From: Echinometra lucunter | Lineage: Eukaryota; Echinodermata; Echinoidea; Camarodonta; Echinometridae | Direction: 5' to 3' | Length of the DNA: 64,000 nt | Assembly (NCBI GenBank): GCA_029962745.1 | Contig: CM057156.1 | Span: 26,684,421 to 26,748,420 of the forward strand | Shown here: piece after piece, positions 1 to 11,378 of the stretch | How positions within the stretch are numbered: position 1 is the first letter of the stretch | How the letters are laid out: every line of letters begins with the position of its first letter | Position numbers and translations under genes: made by a program | Notes under the pieces: model-generated | Databases searched by the model: none | Told to the model about the DNA's origin: nothing | The model's input: the letters and a program-made list of their open reading frames with translations, nothing else

Positions 1-597
1 AGTACCATATGATCCTGCATATGGATACGAGGTTTCAAAGAAACTCGGCCTCTTCCCGAGAAGATACCTTTTGTCCTTGGGGGGGGGGGGGGAGGGGGGC
101 CTGCTTGGACCTATAGCGTTAAGTGCTTGTCAGCACCAAAGGTAATGCTGAAATGTCAACGGTTTGGTCGTCTTAATAGTTTCCCAAGGTTCGGGGGGGG
201 GGGAGGTTGTTTATTTTTGTTTATTATTATTATTTTTTTTTTTTTGTTACTCGCGTGGAACCTCCGCCACCTGAGAACATCGTCTTTGCATACTCTACAT
301 TAATATTTCATCGTTATGTATTAAAATCTACAGCAGTTTAATTTACTCGGGTCGCAAAGTCAATCTTCGAATATTATGACAAATTGAAGGACGCCAGCTT
401 ACGTTGTGGTTGATGTGCGATATCAGGGAGGGCAGAGAAGGGGGGGGGGGGCAGAGGAGACTTGTACAGGGGAGGGAAGAAAGATAATAACATGATTTTT
501 AAAAAAATGAATGGAGGGAGAGAGCAGGAGAAAAGGTCTATGTTAGGGTACAACTGCCTAGTTCAATAGATACATGTAGTATGATTTTAGGGGGGGG

Positions 598-630
598 GCG
601 AATTAGAGAGAGAGAGAGAGAGAGAGAGGC
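598..630 (+). repeat. G run and GA microsatellite
   Basis: A G run at 590-598 is followed by an (AG)n tract at 604-628. A second GA plus G-run composite lies at 803-829. Confidence 0.9.
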
Positions 631-1600
631 GAGGGACAGTCGTGGCGTAATGAGCCAAATATCCCCCAATGAAATGGGTCTAGCTACTAACAAGCAAAAA
701 AAACAAACAAACAAACAAACAAAACAACAAAACCGCGAGCAAATACCCAAAACTACGCCAGCGACAGAGAGGCTCTTCGAAAGAAAATAGTGTGTATGTG
801 TGGAGAGAGAGAGGGGGGGGGGGGGGGGACTATTAAAATACAGGGTAGCAAAAATGAAAAAAAAGGGGGAGAGCAAGAGACGAGGTTAGGAGTATGTACC
901 GGGTATATGCCCGTTATGTATTTGTCGACAGCAACTCAAGTTCGCAATATATAACAATAATTCCAAGTTCAAGTTGAACCGATAGGAATGGAAGCGTATC
1001 AAGTATAACCAAAAGGCGTAAACTAGTGTACAATCAGTCACAAGAACGAACGGTCTGTACAAAACGGTATTCTTCAACAACAGACTTGACTAGCTCTATC
1101 AATATACATTCGAGTTCAGAGCCGCTTACGTAAGTTCGTATTGTACTTATTTTTTCAAGGTTAAGGACAGCGAAGAAGGCTAGGGTTATGATCTGAGAAG
1201 CAAACAATGTGTACCGTAAGCCGCCTTTTTTCCTGCAGCTTCCCGCTGCGGCTGCGATGCAATTCAAGAACACAATACACAACGCTCTAGCACACTCGCA
1301 TTATATTGCATGGCCTCAATGCGCAAGCGCACCTCTGCATCATGCATATGCATCAGGGTAAGGCAGCTCCCAATAAATACGTATTTTATATGCAGAATTC
1401 ACTCTTCACTTTGTCATTTTTACAGGATGGCAAATGATTCAATCCACATCTTTTCATTTTTAAGCACTGTGATCCCTTCATGCCCTTTATTAAGTAAATT
1501 TAAATTCTTATTCATTATATCAATGGTATATCAAAACACTAACCATATTCTTCAGTAATTTAAATATTGGCTAGTATACATACATGCTGTTCAGTCGAAC

Positions 1601-1705
1601 GGGCGCGGTCCGGAGGTGATGGCATATACCCACATTGATACTTTGAATTCTCTCTAATGGAATAGTCTGATACTTACGCCATCACCACTCATTGACCGTT
1701 TTGCT
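1601..1705. repeat. Palindromic short dispersed repeat, copy A
   Basis: GGGCGCGGTCCGGAGGTGAT at the left is roughly mirrored at the right: the reverse complement of the right end gives AACGGTCAATGAGTGGTGATGG. The middle holds TTGAATTCTCTCT. It matches 2575-2685 in the same orientation. This is probably a small MITE or SINE-like repeat; no tRNA boxes were seen. Confidence 0.6.
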
Positions 1706-2574
1706 CCAAGTTAAAACGTTTAATTCCAAAAGTATTATTTCTCATTTAGTAGGATCAAGGTCATCATAGAAAATAATGAGATAAAATATTGTAAAAGTAA
1801 ATTAATAAACTGACATCTAGTGTGTCCTTATATAAACTGAATTTTGTCGACAAGTATAATGCACGCGATAATTTCACGAAATAGACGAATTATAATACAT
1901 GTATAGTAGATAATTGTGATTCATTAAAAAAAAAAAAAAAAAGACGAGAAAGCACGTTGCTAAATGTGCCTTTGAAGGAAAATCGTGTCCTAAACCAATA
2001 TATCAACATTTTGTGCCCCCCCCCCTCCCCGGGTTTATCACCCATTGAGCGCCGAATGTAAACTTTGGCTGCGGTCAGTATGGCTGCGGTAAATGGCGGG
2101 GGGGGGGGGGGGGGAGGGGTTTTTTGTCTATTAAATTTCACCCCTATTTATATTTTTACACGTTTATGAGGATTTTAGTTACAATCGCAAGAAAAGAATG
2201 CTTAGCACTGCAGGCCTTTTTCACTTGGATGCGTATAATGAACAATATAATTTACTGCACCATCTTTGACCTGATAGCCGGAGCCGGGTTGGTTAATAGT
2301 TCCTCTTTAATATTACAATTAATTTATGCACATGTCGTTGAAAGGTCGTAACGGATCCTGGTATTCTTCCTAGGACAATCGCCTCTCTCACGAAAGTCAA
2401 GTTTTTGCGCGATCATCTTAAGATAATTTTTATACTATTAAGCATATTTCATGTTATCTGGAAAAAAAAGCCAGAGGTATTTCATTTCATGATAAATTCA
2501 ATGATTTATAAATACTAACCTTATTTTTAAATAGTTATGATTTTGCAGGCTATAAAACAATGCACCTAGTCGCC

Positions 2575-2685
2575 AAAGAGCGCGGTCCGGAGGCGTTGGC
2601 TAGATACCCCCTTTGTTATAATGAATTCTCTCTTGGAAAAGTTAGATTAACGTCATCGCCACTCTTTGACCGTTTTTGGTTCTCT
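2575..2685. repeat. Palindromic short dispersed repeat, copy B
   Basis: It shares GCGCGGTCCGGAGG, GAATTCTCTCT, CATCGCCACTC.TTGACCGTTTT and spacing with copy A at 1601-1705. The two copies lie about 0.97 kb apart. Confidence 0.6.
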
Positions 2686-3055
2686 CTTTATAAGCATTCT
2701 CTGCCCCCCCCCCCCCCATCTCTCTCTCTCCACACATACTCTTTTCTTTCGAAGAGCCTACATTATAGACTGACGTAGAGCTGTGGTATACGCTGTGGGG
2801 AGGAGTTATGATTTAAATTGTTATATCACGCAAAATTTCAAATGCATTTGACTAATAATGTACTAATGAAAATAATTACTTATCACACACTGTGAAACAG
2901 CATTCCTTCATTCTTGTATGTGACTGCTAGGACTGTGCTTGTAATCGTTTATATATATCATCATTTGTTCTTGTTTTAGTGACATCTACCGCTGCAGTAG
3001 TACACAAACGGCTCCAAGTAGGAAATGGTGTTCACTTTCTTAAATAACCGTTTCT

Positions 3056-3344
3056 TATGGTGGACCTGAAGTAAGCTCGACAACAGGTCATGTGCGAAGT
3101 GAATTTTGCATCCCGGGTCCTGAACTTCGCATCGATCCCAAGTCATAAAACTCATGACCCGTGGCGCGGAATTCACGACCCGCGATGCGAAATTCATGAC
3201 CCGTGGTGCGAACTTTGCATACCAGTCGTGCAATTCACGACCCGTGGCGCGAAATTCATGACCTGGGATACGAAGTTCAGGACCCGGGATGCGAAATTCA
3301 CGTCGCACATGACCTGTTATCGAGCGCACTTCAGGGCCACCATA
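3056..3344. mobile_element. Small foldback/MITE element built of 21-bp degenerate repeats
   Basis: The left end TATGGTGGACCTGAAGTAAG and the reverse complement of the right end TATGGTGGCCCTGAAGTGCG start an inverted repeat of about 80 bp. It runs through CAGGTCATGTGCGA and GCATCCCGGGTCCTGAACTT. The interior is a tandem array with a period of about 21 bp, a GATGCGAAATTCATGACCCGK-type unit. The flanks are direct repeats: GTTTCT just outside both ends (3050-3055, 3345-3350), or GTTTCTTAT (9 bp) if the terminal TAT is counted as target. The reading frames across it are repeat translations, not genes. Confidence 0.75.
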
Positions 3345-3594
3345 GTTTCTTATGTAAGATTTCACACTGAAAAAAGATGGCACAGACTGATTTTTTATGA
3401 AAAGTGCCCAAAGTACCCAATTTTTTATGTTCAAGGGTCAACACTGTGGTTTTATACATTTAAGAACAAACTTTGTAGCTAAACATGACCATTTGGCGCA
3501 TAAAATATATTTATAGCAATCAGATGAAATTTGTTTACCCACTTGCTGGCTAAATTGTTCAAAACGCCTATTCCCATTTCGTGTTATCTGGGTT

Positions 3595-3602
3595 TCTCTC
3601 TC

Positions 3603-3654
<52 letters not shown>
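3595..3654 (+). repeat. CT dinucleotide microsatellite
   Basis: About 60 bp of TCTC repeat with one CCC interruption. Confidence 0.97.
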
Positions 3655-3659
<5 letters not shown>

Positions 3660-3930
3660 CCCTTTTTCTTTGTTTTTATAGTGAGTTTTTTTGTGTGTGT
3701 CTCTGTAAGCGTATCAACGAATCGTTACATAAACGACTGTTTTTCTTTTGAGGGGTTTGCAAAATACAAGCTGGGCTATTTAGCATTCCCCTCAACATTT
3801 ATTTATGTAATCAATTTTGAAAATTCCATTGTTTGTAATTTTTTTCTTACTTTGTGCATTTTGTTGATGATGTTATAATTTCTGATATATGCATGTTATT
3901 TGAAGTTGAAAATGGAAAAAAATGAAATGA

Positions 3931-4121
3931 AAGAAGAAGAAGGAGAAGAAGAAGAAGAAGAAGAAGAAGAAGAAGAAGAAGAAGAAGAAGAAGAAGAAGA
4001 AGAAGAGAAGGAGAAGGAGAAGAAGAAGAAGAAGAAGAAGAAGAAGAAGAAGAAGAAGGAGAAGAAGAAGAAGAAGAAGAAGAAGAAGAAGAAGAAGAAG
4101 AAGAAGAAGAAGAAGAAGAAA
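3931..4121 (+). repeat. GAA/AAG trinucleotide microsatellite, about 190 bp
   Basis: Nearly pure AGA/GAA repeat with a few GGA interruptions, followed by a short ATC/GTC array (4128-4152). The long Glu/Lys or Phe/Ser frames here are repeat translations. Confidence 0.97.
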
Positions 4122-4696
4122 ATGTTTATCATCGTCATCATCATCGTCATAAACATTGTTCTTATGATTATCGCCATCATCATTATCTTGCCACCAAGTT
4201 GTAAAACACTGTAATTACAAAGCATATCTTGGCCGTATACTACACGGGGGAGGGAACTCATCCCCTCCCACCCCACCCGAGTTTTTAGAATTTTACCATT
4301 GAATATTCAAAATACTCGGCATCGAGGTGGTTCTTCATTTTCATATCTTTGTCTTTTATATTTTCATAGCAAAATTACATGTTCACTGTAGAATATCGTA
4401 GTATTTGCCTCCTCACTATGCTCCCTCCTGAAATTGACTGGAAAGTTGATATGCGAAAAAGATATGTAATTCCCCTTGGAGAAATTGAGCCCGTATACAC
4501 TACGTACCGTATGGGCAACAACTCGCAAGGCGCGCGGTCGTTGAAGACACATGATGAGATATCACGCTTGGTACATTTCATTAGCCTTGCCCATCATCAT
4601 TTCACATTTCTAATCATTTCAATGATGTTACATAATCTGAACATGACTTCTACCGTCTGTACAATGTGGTAATGGAACTGCCCTCATATCAAGGGA

Positions 4697-4760
4697 TTTC
4701 TTGAAAGGTTTGCGATCGTGTTCGAGAAACAAACAAACAAACAAACAAACAAACAACAAA
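4697..4760 (+). repeat. CAAA microsatellite
   Basis: About seven tandem AAAC units at 4732-4757. A similar AAAC run is at about 703-724. Confidence 0.9.
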
Positions 4761-5591
4761 GATGAATATTGTTATGGATGCCCACATGCATGCTGACAGA
4801 CGTCACTGTGATGTTGAAGAAGGCAAGACATTTCTTACTTTCTCGAGCGGCCCACACGGGAAATCTAGTCGAGACCTACTTCATCTAGCCCACTCTCCAA
4901 AGAAAAATCTCGGGTTACCTAGAAACATAAGGTAATTCTACTTCTCATGTCGCCAACAATATGTAATCAAATAAGCTTTTTGCAACTGCATCCGTATCAA
5001 ACGCCAACCAATATTTTCCAACTTGCATTTATCCGTAGTATATCAATTGTTTATAAAAACCCCCCTTATATAATATTCATCAACGGAGCCCCAGGCAGAC
5101 GGAATTCTGACATGCGATATCATTTTGTGCCCAATTTGGTGGTAAGGTTTACGAACAACATGGTCGAAAAGGAAGTAAACAGATTGCGCGTTCTGATTTC
5201 TAGGCTTTGGTAGCCCGGCGGTGATCGGTGGTGGCTACTACGAGGAAAAGAATTAGGATGGAAATGCATGCGTCCATTATTGCAGGCATCAACCCGAAGT
5301 TAGTTGTTCGATTTCTTGGAGTGGATCGGCTAAGATGAGTATCTGTGATGTCTTAAGTCGAGTGGTGGAGAACTCGTTTCAAGATCGCTTCGAAGATTTT
5401 GCTAAGTGAGATAGGAGAGCCAAAAGACCGAAGGCCCTATTAGTTCTGATATCCATTGTACTCCATTGTTTTTGCTGTTGTTGTTTCTTTCTTTTAAATT
5501 AAAAAAATGCGCCAAGAAAATGAATAGAGTGAGTCTTTAACAAATTAATGGCCGCGGCGACGGGGGGAGGGGAGGGGATAAATTAAAGTAA

Positions 5592-5720
5592 AAAGAAGAA
5601 GAAGAAGAAGAAGAAGAAGAAGAAGAAGAAGAAGAAGAAGAAGAAGAAGAAGAAGAAGAAGAAGAAGAAGAAGAAGAAGAAGAAGAAAGAAAAAGAAGAA
5701 GAAGAAGAAGAAGAAGAAGA
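5592..5720 (+). repeat. AAG trinucleotide microsatellite
   Basis: About 128 bp of AAG/AGA repeat with one AAAGAAAA interruption near 5687-5693. Confidence 0.97.
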
Positions 5721-6032
5721 AACCTTATATTTCCTTAGTGGGCTTTCTATTTATTCAGAACACCTCATTTCATGTATTCCTTCTTTTCTTTTCTCTTTTG
5801 AAATAAAAGGAGATTTTTAAAAATGAATAACGCTAGTCTGGTGATGTTGTTTCAGTAATTTCTTACAGATGGAACATGTGGAAGGGATATGGCGTCCTCT
5901 TGCAACTAAAAGATGCACTATCATACCTGGATGATGGCTTCCATTTTTTTCACGTCCATGTCATGGCCGACATTACAGGGAGGGGGGTACCCGTAAAGAC
6001 ACCCCTCTAGACAACCAAATCTGGTATTGGAG

Positions 6033-6240
6033 GTGTCGTGGTCCAGTGGTTTAAGGCGCTTGACTGGAGATGCGAGGGTCGGGGGTTCGATCCCCAGCAC
6101 GGCACTTATGCCCTTGAGCAAGGCATTTTATCTACATTGCTCTTTTATCGTACCTCAAATAAATGAAGTGCTATAGACACATTGATACATGTACAATATG
6201 TGCATGTGTGTTTAAAAATCTAGTATGCATTTACAATACA
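6033..6240 (+). mobile_element. tRNA-headed SINE
   Basis: 6033-6105 is a tRNA-like head. The 5' GTGTCGTG and 3' CACGGCAC pair as an acceptor stem with one G-T pair. The A-box region is GTGGTCCAGTGGTTTAAGGC and the B box is GGGTTCGATCCCC. The body continues with TATGCCCTTGAGCAAGGCAT and an AT-rich tail ending near 6240. This polymerase III promoter layout identifies a SINE rather than a cellular tRNA, because no normal anticodon arm and 3' terminator follow. The head resembles serine-type tRNA, an inference from the D-arm sequence. Confidence 0.75.
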
Positions 6241-6604
6241 ACAACAACCAAAATAATTATTATGTATTTCATTTGATGTCAGAGAATGTGGAGACATGAC
6301 TGTAGCCTGTAACGCTTCAGAAAATATAAAAATCTATTTCATTTCTTGCTTGACAATCAGAAGACAGTTTTCTCCTTCTCGCTCGGGTTTTCTTTCACAT
6401 TATGCCATTTACCTTGACACGTTATACACCAGTGTGCGTTGTCCCACTTTATATAGTCCCCGAAAGTGTATATTTTATACGGAAAGCAAAGTATTTCTTC
6501 TTCATTCCGTAAAAGATCAGCATTGACTAATTGAACAGTCCATCAGTTGAGCGAATCTCGTTGACAAAATAATAATATCAAAATCAAAGAATTGTAGAAC
6601 GTCC

Positions 6605-6960
6605 TTAATTTATTGCCGGGGGAAAAAGAAAGGAGAGAGGGAGATATGAGAACGGAATTAGCATATGACCGAAGGAGCAGATTAATGGGAGAAAGAAAGA
6701 GAAAGAAAAAAGTAAGAGAGGGAGGGAGGGAGGATGGGAGGGAGAGAGACAGAGAGAAGTAAAAGTGATCACTGATCTGATCTGATCAGTACGTATTGTG
6801 AGAGAATGGTTGAAAGAATATTCATCAAAAAGAATAGTGCAGCAAAGAAGAAGAAGAAGAAGAAGGGAGAGAGAGAGGGAGAGAGAGAGAGAGAGAGAGA
6901 GAAGGAGAGAGGAGGAAGATGTAGAGAAGTTTTGTTTCACATCGTAAGATAAGAAGATCG
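6605..6960 (+). repeat. Irregular purine-rich island
   Basis: The plus strand is dominated by GA, GGGA and GAAA with an AAG run (6847-6865) and (GA)n (6868-6902). Similar islands lie at 11280-11480, 11660-11780, 18960-19150, 29815-30080, 31590-31810, 46325-46640, 48770-48960, 49160-49340 and 49880-50050. The reading frames on the opposite strand are Ser/Leu/Phe-rich artefacts. Confidence 0.75.
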
Positions 6961-7089
6961 TAAGAACACAGACCAATTCAATAATCATGATAATAAGGTT
7001 TCATTTTCAAATTCTACAATCTTGTTTCATTAAGAATCAAAACAAAATCAGAAAACATGGTTGCAGATTATCACAAATTACAATTAATT

Positions 7090-8280
7090 ACTCTGAATTA
7101 TAACGAAGCACTGATAATTATCCTCAACGTCCCTTTATATCTGCCAATTACTCTATCCATCTCATTTATGCAACCAATTGGCTGAAGATTTTCGTTGGAT
7201 TTTTCAACACAGGCAAAGGGGGGGGGGGGGGGAGGAGGCAATTCCCCACAGTATATTATAATTAAACAAGGTTGCAATGTTCGGAAAGGGGGAGACATAT
7301 TTCCATTGTTATATTTTTAAAAGGGCTGGAGAGGAAAAAGTACACTTTAATCGGCCTTAGCTGAATGCTTGGTTTATTACATAACCGGAAGCTTATAGAA
7401 ACAACTGTTTCCAAAAGTTTGTTTTCTTCGAAGGGGGAGGGGGGGGGGGCTGGGTGAGTGAGACTCAGGTTTACATCTTGTATAGACATAAAGCATGTAA
7501 GGACGTGGCCAAATTGAACAATGAAGTTTTGTTTTCATATTGGATCCATAATTTTTACTTTCACTTCATTACGAATCATCGGGATAATTATCAACAATTT
7601 CCTTTCATATCCGATCGTTACTCTTTCAATTAACCTCATTTTCTATTGATTGCCTGTTGATTTATGTGGTTAATAACATTTGCGGACTGTCGCAGGGGGA
7701 GAAGGGAAGCCATTCCTCACAATATCTAAAGAGGAACATTATACTAAGGCAAGAAACGAGAGGCCGCTTGGGGGGGGGACATTTCTTTGTGTACTTATAG
7801 GTAGGTATAATGCTTTTAACTTAGAAAAATGCTCATTGGCAAGACTAGAGTGACACTTTTTGCCCCTTCCCCGTCCTGTTTGAATCCCCCAATACAGTCT
7901 ATGTAGTGCTTGGTTAGAATGTGTTACATCTGTGCACACACATGTTTTAAACTAATTTTCCATCCATGTTTTTGAACTTATTTTTTCATCCATAATTCAT
8001 TTTCAACCCATGACGAAGCACTAGGATTTTAATTTTGATTATAAATACAGTTCTATTTTACATGGGAACATTACCCCTTCAATTACCATTACTGATTCGT
8101 TCTGATGAGGTTAATTGGCGGGTGATTTATTTATAATCAATATCATGTTTTCTTCGATAGCGAATCCAGGGGAAACCGGATGGAGCAATGCCCGCAAAAA
8201 CCAGTGTGGGATAACAACTGCCTTGTAGAAACATGAGAAAGAGAACATTTTACCAACGGGGAGGTGGGGCATTTCTCTGA
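7090..8280. repeat. Strongly diverged tandem triplication, unit about 450-485 bp
   Basis: Landmarks recur in order. ACGAAGCACTGATAATTATC (7103), ACGAATCATCGGGATAATTATC (7571) and ACGAAGCACTAGGATTTTAATT (8013) begin the units. GGGGGAGACATATTTCC (about 7289), GGGGGGGACATTTCTTTG (about 7773) and GAGGTGGGGCATTTCTCTG (about 8262) lie later in them. Between are AT-rich TTACTCT..ATT and CATTTT..ATTG blocks. No coding potential was seen. Recognised by eye; an alignment is needed. Confidence 0.4.
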
Positions 8281-8873
8281 TCACATTTATATTTGAACTT
8301 TTCTTCCTTTTTTCTTTTTGCAAGGCCATGTATAATAAAGAACAATCATACAGCACCTACCACTTACTTTATCAGACGTCTCTAAGCACTCTACAAAATA
8401 TGCAGCTCTGTCTTTTGAAAATCATGCATTTTTCAGTATTTTCATTTAATGTTGAATATACAACTATTCCTTTAAATGCTTTATTGATTCGTTTATCCTG
8501 CACACCAATACACAATCATCATCATCATCAACAACATCGTTTTTGCTCTCCCAAAACGCTACTGGATCTCTTTCTAATGATAATTGTGTCAAGTCTAGGT
8601 GGTCTTCTTCTCCTTCCTTACGTTGTCCTCCCAAGCATTCTTTAAAACTCACGGGGGAGATTCTCCCGATCTTGATTCCCCTTTCTGATAACGAGAAAGT
8701 GCCTCTCTGGGACTGTGATGAACTTTAACGAGCAACGCAAGGTTTCTAATGTTTGGGGGACTCTGCTTGGAGCAAGTCCATTCCTGATTGTTATCATGAT
8801 TATTAGGATTTAAGAGGTAATGCATTTTTTTCCATTGTAAGTAAAAATATATTCCATTTATACTTGAGGAAAT

Positions 8874-8881
8874 ACTAGTAT
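8874..8881. repeat. Left target-site duplication ACTAGTAT of the foldback element
   Basis: Exact 8-bp match to 9914-9921, immediately outside the conserved termini. The neighbouring bases differ on both sides, so the duplication is exactly 8 bp. Confidence 0.85.
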
Positions 8882-9913
8882 GGTGACATGACATTTGCTC
8901 CGGCGACATTTGCTCCGCCGACAACTGCTCCGAAAATGACGACAAGTACTCCGCGACAAGTGCTCCGCGACATATGCTCCGCCGACATATGCTCCGCCGA
9001 CATTTGCTCCGCCGACAATTGCTCCGCCGACAATTGCTCCGCCGACAATTGCTCCGCCGACAATTGCTCCGCCGACAATTGCTCCGCCGACATTTGCTCC
9101 GCCGACATTTGCACCGAAACGACGACATTTGCTCCGCCGACATTTGCTCCGCCGACATATGCTCCGCCGATATATATCCTCCAAAACGACATTTGCTCCG
9201 CCGACATTTGCTCCGCCGACATACCGCAGTATTTCTATATTTGCAAACTACTTTGCAGTTTGAGATCTACTCTGATTTACTATGATTACTCTTATTTAGA
9301 GTGACCTATAATGATAAACATAATAAAGGCATGCCCTCAAATTCACTGAATGGTGTCGTGGGGGCAAGGTTCAAGTGTCGTGGTTTCCAAAACATTTCGG
9401 TGGAGAAATTGGCGGCGAGGCAATTGTCATAATCATTATCAATTGTCGGAGCAGAGTAGAATTATTATCAATTTATTGATGATTATAATTAATTCGGCGG
9501 AGCAAATGTCGTCGTTTTGGAGCATAATTCGGCGGAGCATATGTCGACGGAGCAAATGTCGGCGGAGCAAATGTCGTTTTGGAGGATATATGTCGGCGGA
9601 GCATATGTCGGCGGAGCAAATGTCGCCGGAGCAAATGTCGTCGTTTCGGAGCAAATGTCGGCGGAGCAAATGTCGGCGGAGCATATGTCGGCGGAGCAAG
9701 TGTCGGCGGAGCAAATGTTGGCGGAGCAAATGTCGGCGGAGCAATTGTCGGCGGAGCAATTGTCGGCGGAGCAAATGTCGGCGGAGCATATGTCGGCGGA
9801 GCATATGTCGCGGAGCACTTGTCGCGGAGCACTTTTCGTCGCGGAGCACTTTTCGTCATTTTCGGAGCAGTTGTCGGCGGAGCAAATGTCGCCGGAGCAA
9901 ATGTCATGGAACC
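8882..9913. mobile_element. TU-like foldback transposon with 15-bp tandem-repeat arms
   Basis: A 1032-bp element flanked by an exact 8-bp direct repeat ACTAGTAT (8874-8881 and 9914-9921). The left end reads GGTGACATGACATTTGCTCC. The reverse complement of the right end reads GGTTCCATGACATTTGCTCC. Each arm is a tandem array of a 15-bp unit, GCTCCGCCGACAWWT: the left arm is about 8888-9223 and the right arm about 9493-9908 in opposite orientation. The middle (9224-9492) is mostly unique, with a few degenerate units at 9400-9455. Long inverted repeats made of 15-bp units with 8-bp target duplications are the published architecture of sea urchin TU foldback elements. The match is to structure from memory, not to an alignment. 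The element codes for nothing; the Arg/Ser/Cys-repeat reading frames here are artefacts of the repeat. Confidence 0.88.
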
Positions 9914-9921
9914 ACTAGTAT
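9914..9921. repeat. Right target-site duplication ACTAGTAT
   Basis: Exact partner of 8874-8881. Confidence 0.85.
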
Positions 9922-11100
9922 ACAGTTCTTAATATCCGGACCAAGTTTGAGCCAGTGATAATGACAAACAAGGATTGAAAATAGGGGAAATGGAACCAAC
10001 TGAAATTCTAAAAGCACAAGATTACTTGGCGTTAAGGGCTTACACCTTTATTGCAGTGTTACCATGATAATTTGAATTCACACAGTCACAGGGACCATAA
10101 AAACGTTGTTATCGGGAAGTTTATTGAGCGAATTAATTGTAAATGTCAAACAATAGGAAAAACATAAAAATACTGCCGTCCATTGATAAAAGGAAGCAAG
10201 TGATTTTGTGGGTTTTTCCCCCAGAATTGCCTTTTTCTTGATTTGGGTCACTTTTTGTTAAGCTCTGATGAAGAAATTAAGGTCACATGACCCCTAACAT
10301 TTGACATACATACAGATTTCCACATAAAACAGGGGTGACATATTTTTTTTCATTTACTAAGAAACTCATTGTACAGAGTTGTTTCCTGTTGTCATTTGAT
10401 GACAGAATAATGATAAGAAAAAATTAACAGATTATAAGGCGATATAAATTGACAAAAGGTGGAATTTTTAATCATACCTTTGCCAAATTTAATGTCAGAT
10501 CTAGGAAGATACACGCGCGTACGCCTCTCCTTGCTATATTTTTTTCTTGTCGCCGATGGGCCGCTTGATTTAGAATTTGCACCATCAGACATAAAACGGA
10601 GCCATCGCACATGAAATTTGCGCCTTAAATCACAACAATGGCGCCTCTGACCAACAAGCTTTCGAGAGCGGCTTGGTCAGGCTTGCCCACTGCTGTCAAA
10701 CACTGTTTGCTCTCGATTTCCAATAATGTCATGAAAAGGAGCAATAACTTTCCGCACGCCTTGGATCGGGTTTGGGGGAGAAACAGGGAAGCGCGCCGCC
10801 AAGTTGATATTCTACGTACCGTTATGAAATGCATTCCTAACATTTACAAATATCAGTTTATATCTTCAGTTGTATATGACTAATTGCTTGAGAAACAGTA
10901 ACAACTTGTTACTATTAGTGAATCTGTTTCCCTCTGATGTTTATAGCTGCAATGCATATCGTTGTGTGGTGCGGGACGACGGTCAGGAGCCCCCCCCCCC
11001 CCCCCTCCAATAATCATTTTTAGAATTCGCCACTTGACTGTAATTTCAGTCCCAGACTTAAGACCTATACATTTTATCGTTTCCACACACAAAAAAAAAA
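9922..11100. other. No supported gene
   Basis: AT-rich sequence with no motif I recognise. The short frame at 10638-10883 has no family signature. A C run lies at 10990-11005. Confidence 0.5.
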
Positions 11101-11128
11101 CTATTTATTTCTAATTCTCCCTCCTCTC

Positions 11129-11153
11129 TCTCTCTCTCGCACACACACACACA

Positions 11154-11198
<45 letters not shown>

Positions 11199-11245
11199 TC
11201 TCTCTCTCTCTCTTTCTCGCTCTTTTGCTCTCTCGCTCTCAGACA
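11129..11245 (+). repeat. CT/CA compound microsatellite
   Basis: (CT)n, (CA)n at about 11140-11153, then a long (CT)n to about 11220 with TTTCTCGC interruptions, ending in GAGAGAGC of the opposite strand bias. Confidence 0.95.
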
Positions 11246-11378
11246 GAGAGAGCGCGGGATATAGAAGGAGCAGGTGGAAACTAGAGGAGAAGGGAGAATG
11301 AGGTAAGCGTTAAAAATATATTTTTAATAGAGAGGTAGACAGAGTCAAAACGACATGTATAGAGATAGAGTGTAACAA

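Noticed and set aside
3090..3482. 130-codon frame with HDPxCE-type repeats
   Set aside because: It is the 21-bp repeat of the foldback element read in frame.
3896..4276. Poly-Phe/Ser or poly-Glu/Lys proteins
   Set aside because: Translation of the GAA/TTC microsatellite.
8888..9223. CRISPR-like array of short repeats
   Set aside because: Units are directly abutting without spacers, and the context is eukaryotic transposable DNA.
8649..9958. Long overlapping frames rich in Arg-Arg-Ser-Cys or Ala-Glu-Gln-Met-Ser repeats on both strands
   Set aside because: They are translations of the 15-bp DNA repeat of the foldback element; a unit divisible by three stays open in several frames. No start context or non-repeat domain.
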